Assembly: GCF_030824455.1 (NCBI RefSeq)
Contig: NZ_JAVBXR010000015.1
Coordinates: forward strand, 1-64,000
From: Desulfobulbus sp.
GTDB taxonomy: Bacteria > Desulfobacterota > Desulfobulbia > Desulfobulbales > Desulfobulbaceae
DNA: 64,000 nt
Direction: 5' to 3'
Positions 61,765 through 64,000 of this stretch are shown here, piece by piece (position 1 is the first letter of the stretch; every line of letters starts with the position of its first letter). Under the pieces are notes generated by a model. The model did no database searches. It had not been told where the DNA came from and worked only from the letters and a program-made list of their open reading frames with translations. A program made the position numbers and the translations under genes.

Positions 61765-63657
61765 ATGTCAGAAACACAGGTTGAAACCAAGCAGTTTCAG
61801 GCGGAGACCAGAAAGGTCCTGGATATTGTCATCAACTCGCTTTACACCGAGCGCGACATTTTTGTCCGCGAGTTGGTGTCCAACGCCGCCGACGCCCTGG
61901 AAAAATTCCGGCACCAGAGCCTGATCGAAAAAGTCGAGTTCGACGCCCATGTGCCCCTGGAAATCACCATTGACTGCGACGACAAAAAACACACCCTGAC
62001 CATTGCCGACACCGGCATCGGCATGACCAAGGACGAGTTGGAGACCAACCTCGGCACCATCGCCCATTCGGGATCGTCCCATTTTTTCGAGCAATTGGCT
62101 GAAGCCGCCAAGAAGGACGTCAACCTCATCGGCCAGTTCGGGGTTGGCTTTTATTCGGTGTTCATGGCCGCCAAAACCGTGAAGGTGCAGACTCGCTCCT
62201 GGAACGGCGGCGACGGCTGGGAATGGGCCTCGGACGGCGGCGGAACCTACACCGTCAGCCCCTGCGCCGGTTTGCACCGAGGCACCAAGATCATCATCGA
62301 ACTCAAGGACGACGCCCAGACCTACGGCTCCAAGTTCACCATCGAGCGGATCATTCAGCAGTATTCGACCTTTGTTCCGTTCCCGGTCAAGGTGGAGGGA
62401 AAAACGGTCAACACCGTCCAGGCCATCTGGACTCGCTCCAAGAACGAGATCAGCGAAGAGGAATACAACGAATTCTACAAGTTCATCGGCACGGCGGCCG
62501 ACGAGCCCTTGTATCGGCTCCACTTTTCCGCCGACGCGCCCCTGGCTATCAACGCCCTGGTCTATGTGCCCAAGGAAAATTTCGAAGTCCTGGGCATGGG
62601 CCGGATGCAGCCCGGAGTCAACCTCTACTGCCAGAAGGTGCTGATCGATCAGCACAGCGAAAACATCCTGCCCGAGTGGCTCCGTTTCCTCAAGGGCGTG
62701 GTCGATTCCGAGGACCTGCCGCTCAACATTTCCCGGCAGTCGCTGCAGGACAACGCCCTGGTGGGCAAACTGCGCCGAGTGCTGACCAAGCGAGTGATTA
62801 AATTCCTGGGCGAAGAGGCCGGGCGCGACAGCGCCAAATATCTTGAATTCTGGAAGACCTTCGGCATCTTCATCAAAGAGGGGGTGACCTCGGATTTCGA
62901 GCATCGCACCGATCTTGCCAAGCTGCTCCGTTTTGAGTCCTCGGCCAGCGAGCCCGGCGCGATGATTTCGCTGGATGAATATGTCGGCCGGATGCGGGAA
63001 GGCCAGGACAAGATCTACTACATCAACGGCCCCAGCCGGGTGGCGGTCGAATACGGCCCTTACGTCGAGATGTTCAAGAAGCGGGGCGTTGAAATCTTCT
63101 ACACCCTGGAGCCCATCGACGACTTTGTGCTCAACCATCTGGGCGAATACGACGGCAAGAAACTGGTGTCCGCCGACCGCGCCGATCTGAGCCTGCCCGA
63201 GTCGACCGAAACCACGCCCGAAACGGAAACCAAAGAGAGCGGCGCGCCCCTGGACGCCGGCCAGATCAAAACCCTCTGCCAGTGGATGAAAGAGGCCCTG
63301 GGCGAACGCGTCCAGGAGGTCAAGGTCTCCAGTCGCCTGGTGGACAGCCCGGCCATGATCGTCAACGTCGACGGCTACATGACCAGCTCCATGGAGCGGG
63401 TGCTCAAGGCCTCCGGTCAGGCCGAAACCTTTGGCATGGGCTCCAAGAAAGACATGGAGATCAACGCCGCCAGTCCGCTGATCAAACAGTTGGCAAGCCT
63501 GCACGAAAACGACGCGGCGTTTGCCCAGGACGTGGTCGAGCAACTTTACGATAACGCCATGATTCAGGCCGGCCTGATGGTGGACCCGATGGCGATGGTG
63601 CGGCGCAACTACCGCATTCTTGAGCGGGTGACCGGCGGCAGCGGACCTGCTGTTTAA
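61765..63657 (+). CDS. htpG: Molecular chaperone HtpG (Hsp90)
   Basis: 630 residues. N-terminal ATP-binding GHKL fold with LYTERDIFVRELVSNAADALEK, DTGIGMTKDEL, GSSHFFEQL and GQFGVGFYSVFMAA; middle domain with LPLNISRQSLQDN; C-terminal dimer domain from about residue 520. Residue order and length are usual for HtpG. TTGACA at 61631 is a possible -35, but its -10 is weak. The ATG follows GAGGAAC. A strong terminator follows. Confidence 0.95.
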   Translation: MSETQVETKQFQAETRKVLDIVINSLYTERDIFVRELVSNAADALEKFRHQSLIEKVEFDAHVPLEITIDCDDKKHTLTIADTGIGMTKDELETNLGTIAHSGSSHFFEQLAEAAKKDVNLIGQFGVGFYSVFMAAKTVKVQTRSWNGGDGWEWASDGGGTYTVSPCAGLHRGTKIIIELKDDAQTYGSKFTIERIIQQYSTFVPFPVKVEGKTVNTVQAIWTRSKNEISEEEYNEFYKFIGTAADEPLYRLHFSADAPLAINALVYVPKENFEVLGMGRMQPGVNLYCQKVLIDQHSENILPEWLRFLKGVVDSEDLPLNISRQSLQDNALVGKLRRVLTKRVIKFLGEEAGRDSAKYLEFWKTFGIFIKEGVTSDFEHRTDLAKLLRFESSASEPGAMISLDEYVGRMREGQDKIYYINGPSRVAVEYGPYVEMFKKRGVEIFYTLEPIDDFVLNHLGEYDGKKLVSADRADLSLPESTETTPETETKESGAPLDAGQIKTLCQWMKEALGERVQEVKVSSRLVDSPAMIVNVDGYMTSSMERVLKASGQAETFGMGSKKDMEINAASPLIKQLASLHENDAAFAQDVVEQLYDNAMIQAGLMVDPMAMVRRNYRILERVTGGSGPAV

Positions 63658-63770
63658 GCGCCGTTTTCGCAGCGCTTGCCCCTCTTGCAGAAGGTCCAGC
63701 CGGCGCTAAGCCAACGTGTAAGGCGTCGGTTTTTGGTTTGATTTCTGCATGGGGCGAGAGTCTGACCTTG

Positions 63771-63811
63771 AAAAAAGGTTGTGTTCACGATATAGGAACA
63801 CAACCTTTTTT
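63771..63811. terminator. Terminator after htpG
   Basis: Perfect 16-pair stem (AAAAAAGGTTGTGTTC with its complement), nine-base loop, with T-runs on both strands; 114 bases after the htpG stop and 32 before the next ATG. Confidence 0.9.
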
Positions 63812-63843
63812 AATTTGCACGGATTGTTCCTGGAGGGAATTCG

Positions 63844-64000
63844 ATGCGTTCAACCCTGTTTATGTTCTTCCTTGCCCTTCTTTTGCTCTCCGGTTGTTAC
63901 TCCAAACAGGTGCGGCATCTGGCCTCCGACGCCGCCTTGATCAAGCCGGGACAATCATCGGTCAAGGATGTGCAGAAATACCTGGGCGAGCCCAATGGCC
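63844..64000 (+). CDS. BamE/SmpA-like outer-membrane lipoprotein (5' part only)
   Basis: 52 residues visible before the window ends. Signal peptide MRSTLFMFFLALLLLSGC with lipobox LLSGC, then IKPGQSSVKDVQKYLGEPNG, the start of a BamE-type fold, where G-x-S-x-x-D-V-x-x-x-L-G-x-P is typical. GGAGGG precedes the ATG. The rest, and thus the exact family, lies beyond 64000. Confidence 0.7.
   Translation, partial: MRSTLFMFFLALLLLSGCYSKQVRHLASDAALIKPGQSSVKDVQKYLGEPNG

Noticed and set aside
61742-61765. Heat-shock sigma32 -10 box (CCCCATTAT) before htpG
   Set aside because: It ends about 15 bases before the ATG, leaving almost no leader and overlapping the ribosome binding site, and I see no CTTGAA -35 at the right distance.

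Overview
The window is a GC-rich, gene-dense bacterial chromosome segment with no rRNA or tRNA genes, no CRISPR array and no insertion sequence that I can see. A complete dsrA-dsrB-dsrD set (17442-20228) marks a dissimilatory sulfate reducer. BamD, KdsD, TatC and several lipoproteins indicate a Gram-negative envelope. Together with an F0-only ATP synthase operon and a fused SecDF, this points to Desulfobacterota, probably a Desulfobulbales-like lineage. The lineage is an inference from gene content.

Layout. 1-7.1 kb: end of a Xer recombinase gene, rpsU, ddl, serS, tatC, a DUF523 gene, an FtsB-like gene, a UDG-family gene and upp. 7.1-9.9 kb: poorly known genes, including a diadenylate-cyclase-like protein. 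10-17.2 kb: dnaG, rpoD, dprA, rpe and pgi, all on the plus strand. 17.2-20.3 kb: dsrAB behind two good sigma70-type promoters, a strong hairpin terminator, then dsrD with its own terminator. 20.3-23.2 kb: birA, an AcuI/YhdH-type reductase and kdsD. 23.2-26.5 kb: a large membrane protein with an E2-ubiquitin-conjugating-like N-terminus, divergent from a DUF4388 gene. 26.5-31.1 kb: a minus-strand operon secDF-ykgJ-HD-HAD. 31.3-36.1 kb: larB, a split kinase/ATPase pair, bamD, trxB and trxA. 36.3-41.6 kb: hemL, atpZ-atpI-atpB-atpE, a nucleoside phosphorylase and rimO. 41.6-48.4 kb: a minus-strand block with an HU/IHF protein, a pseudouridine synthase, a UbiD decarboxylase, YjbQ, rmuC and cbpM-cbpA. 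48.5-53.5 kb: aroK, a methyltransferase carried on an integron-type cassette, glgA, an unknown gene and gap. 53.7-64 kb: a 56-residue zinc-finger-like protein, a DUF4407 protein, redox genes, dnaA without dnaN, a protoporphyrinogen oxidase, htpG and the start of a BamE-like lipoprotein.

The clearest unusual find is a single complete integron gene cassette (49050-49907) inserted exactly in the stop codon of aroK. The attC has perfect core sites once the circle is rebuilt, and removing the cassette restores a TGA stop and a G|AT target that fits the known GWT secondary-site rule for integron integrases. The second is a bacterial E2/UEV-like domain without a catalytic cysteine, joined to a transmembrane helix and a long helical, TPR-like region. 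Other points of interest are the DAC-type protein with a changed RHR motif, a terminator between dsrB and dsrD, and a perfect palindrome at the predicted dsrA start site.
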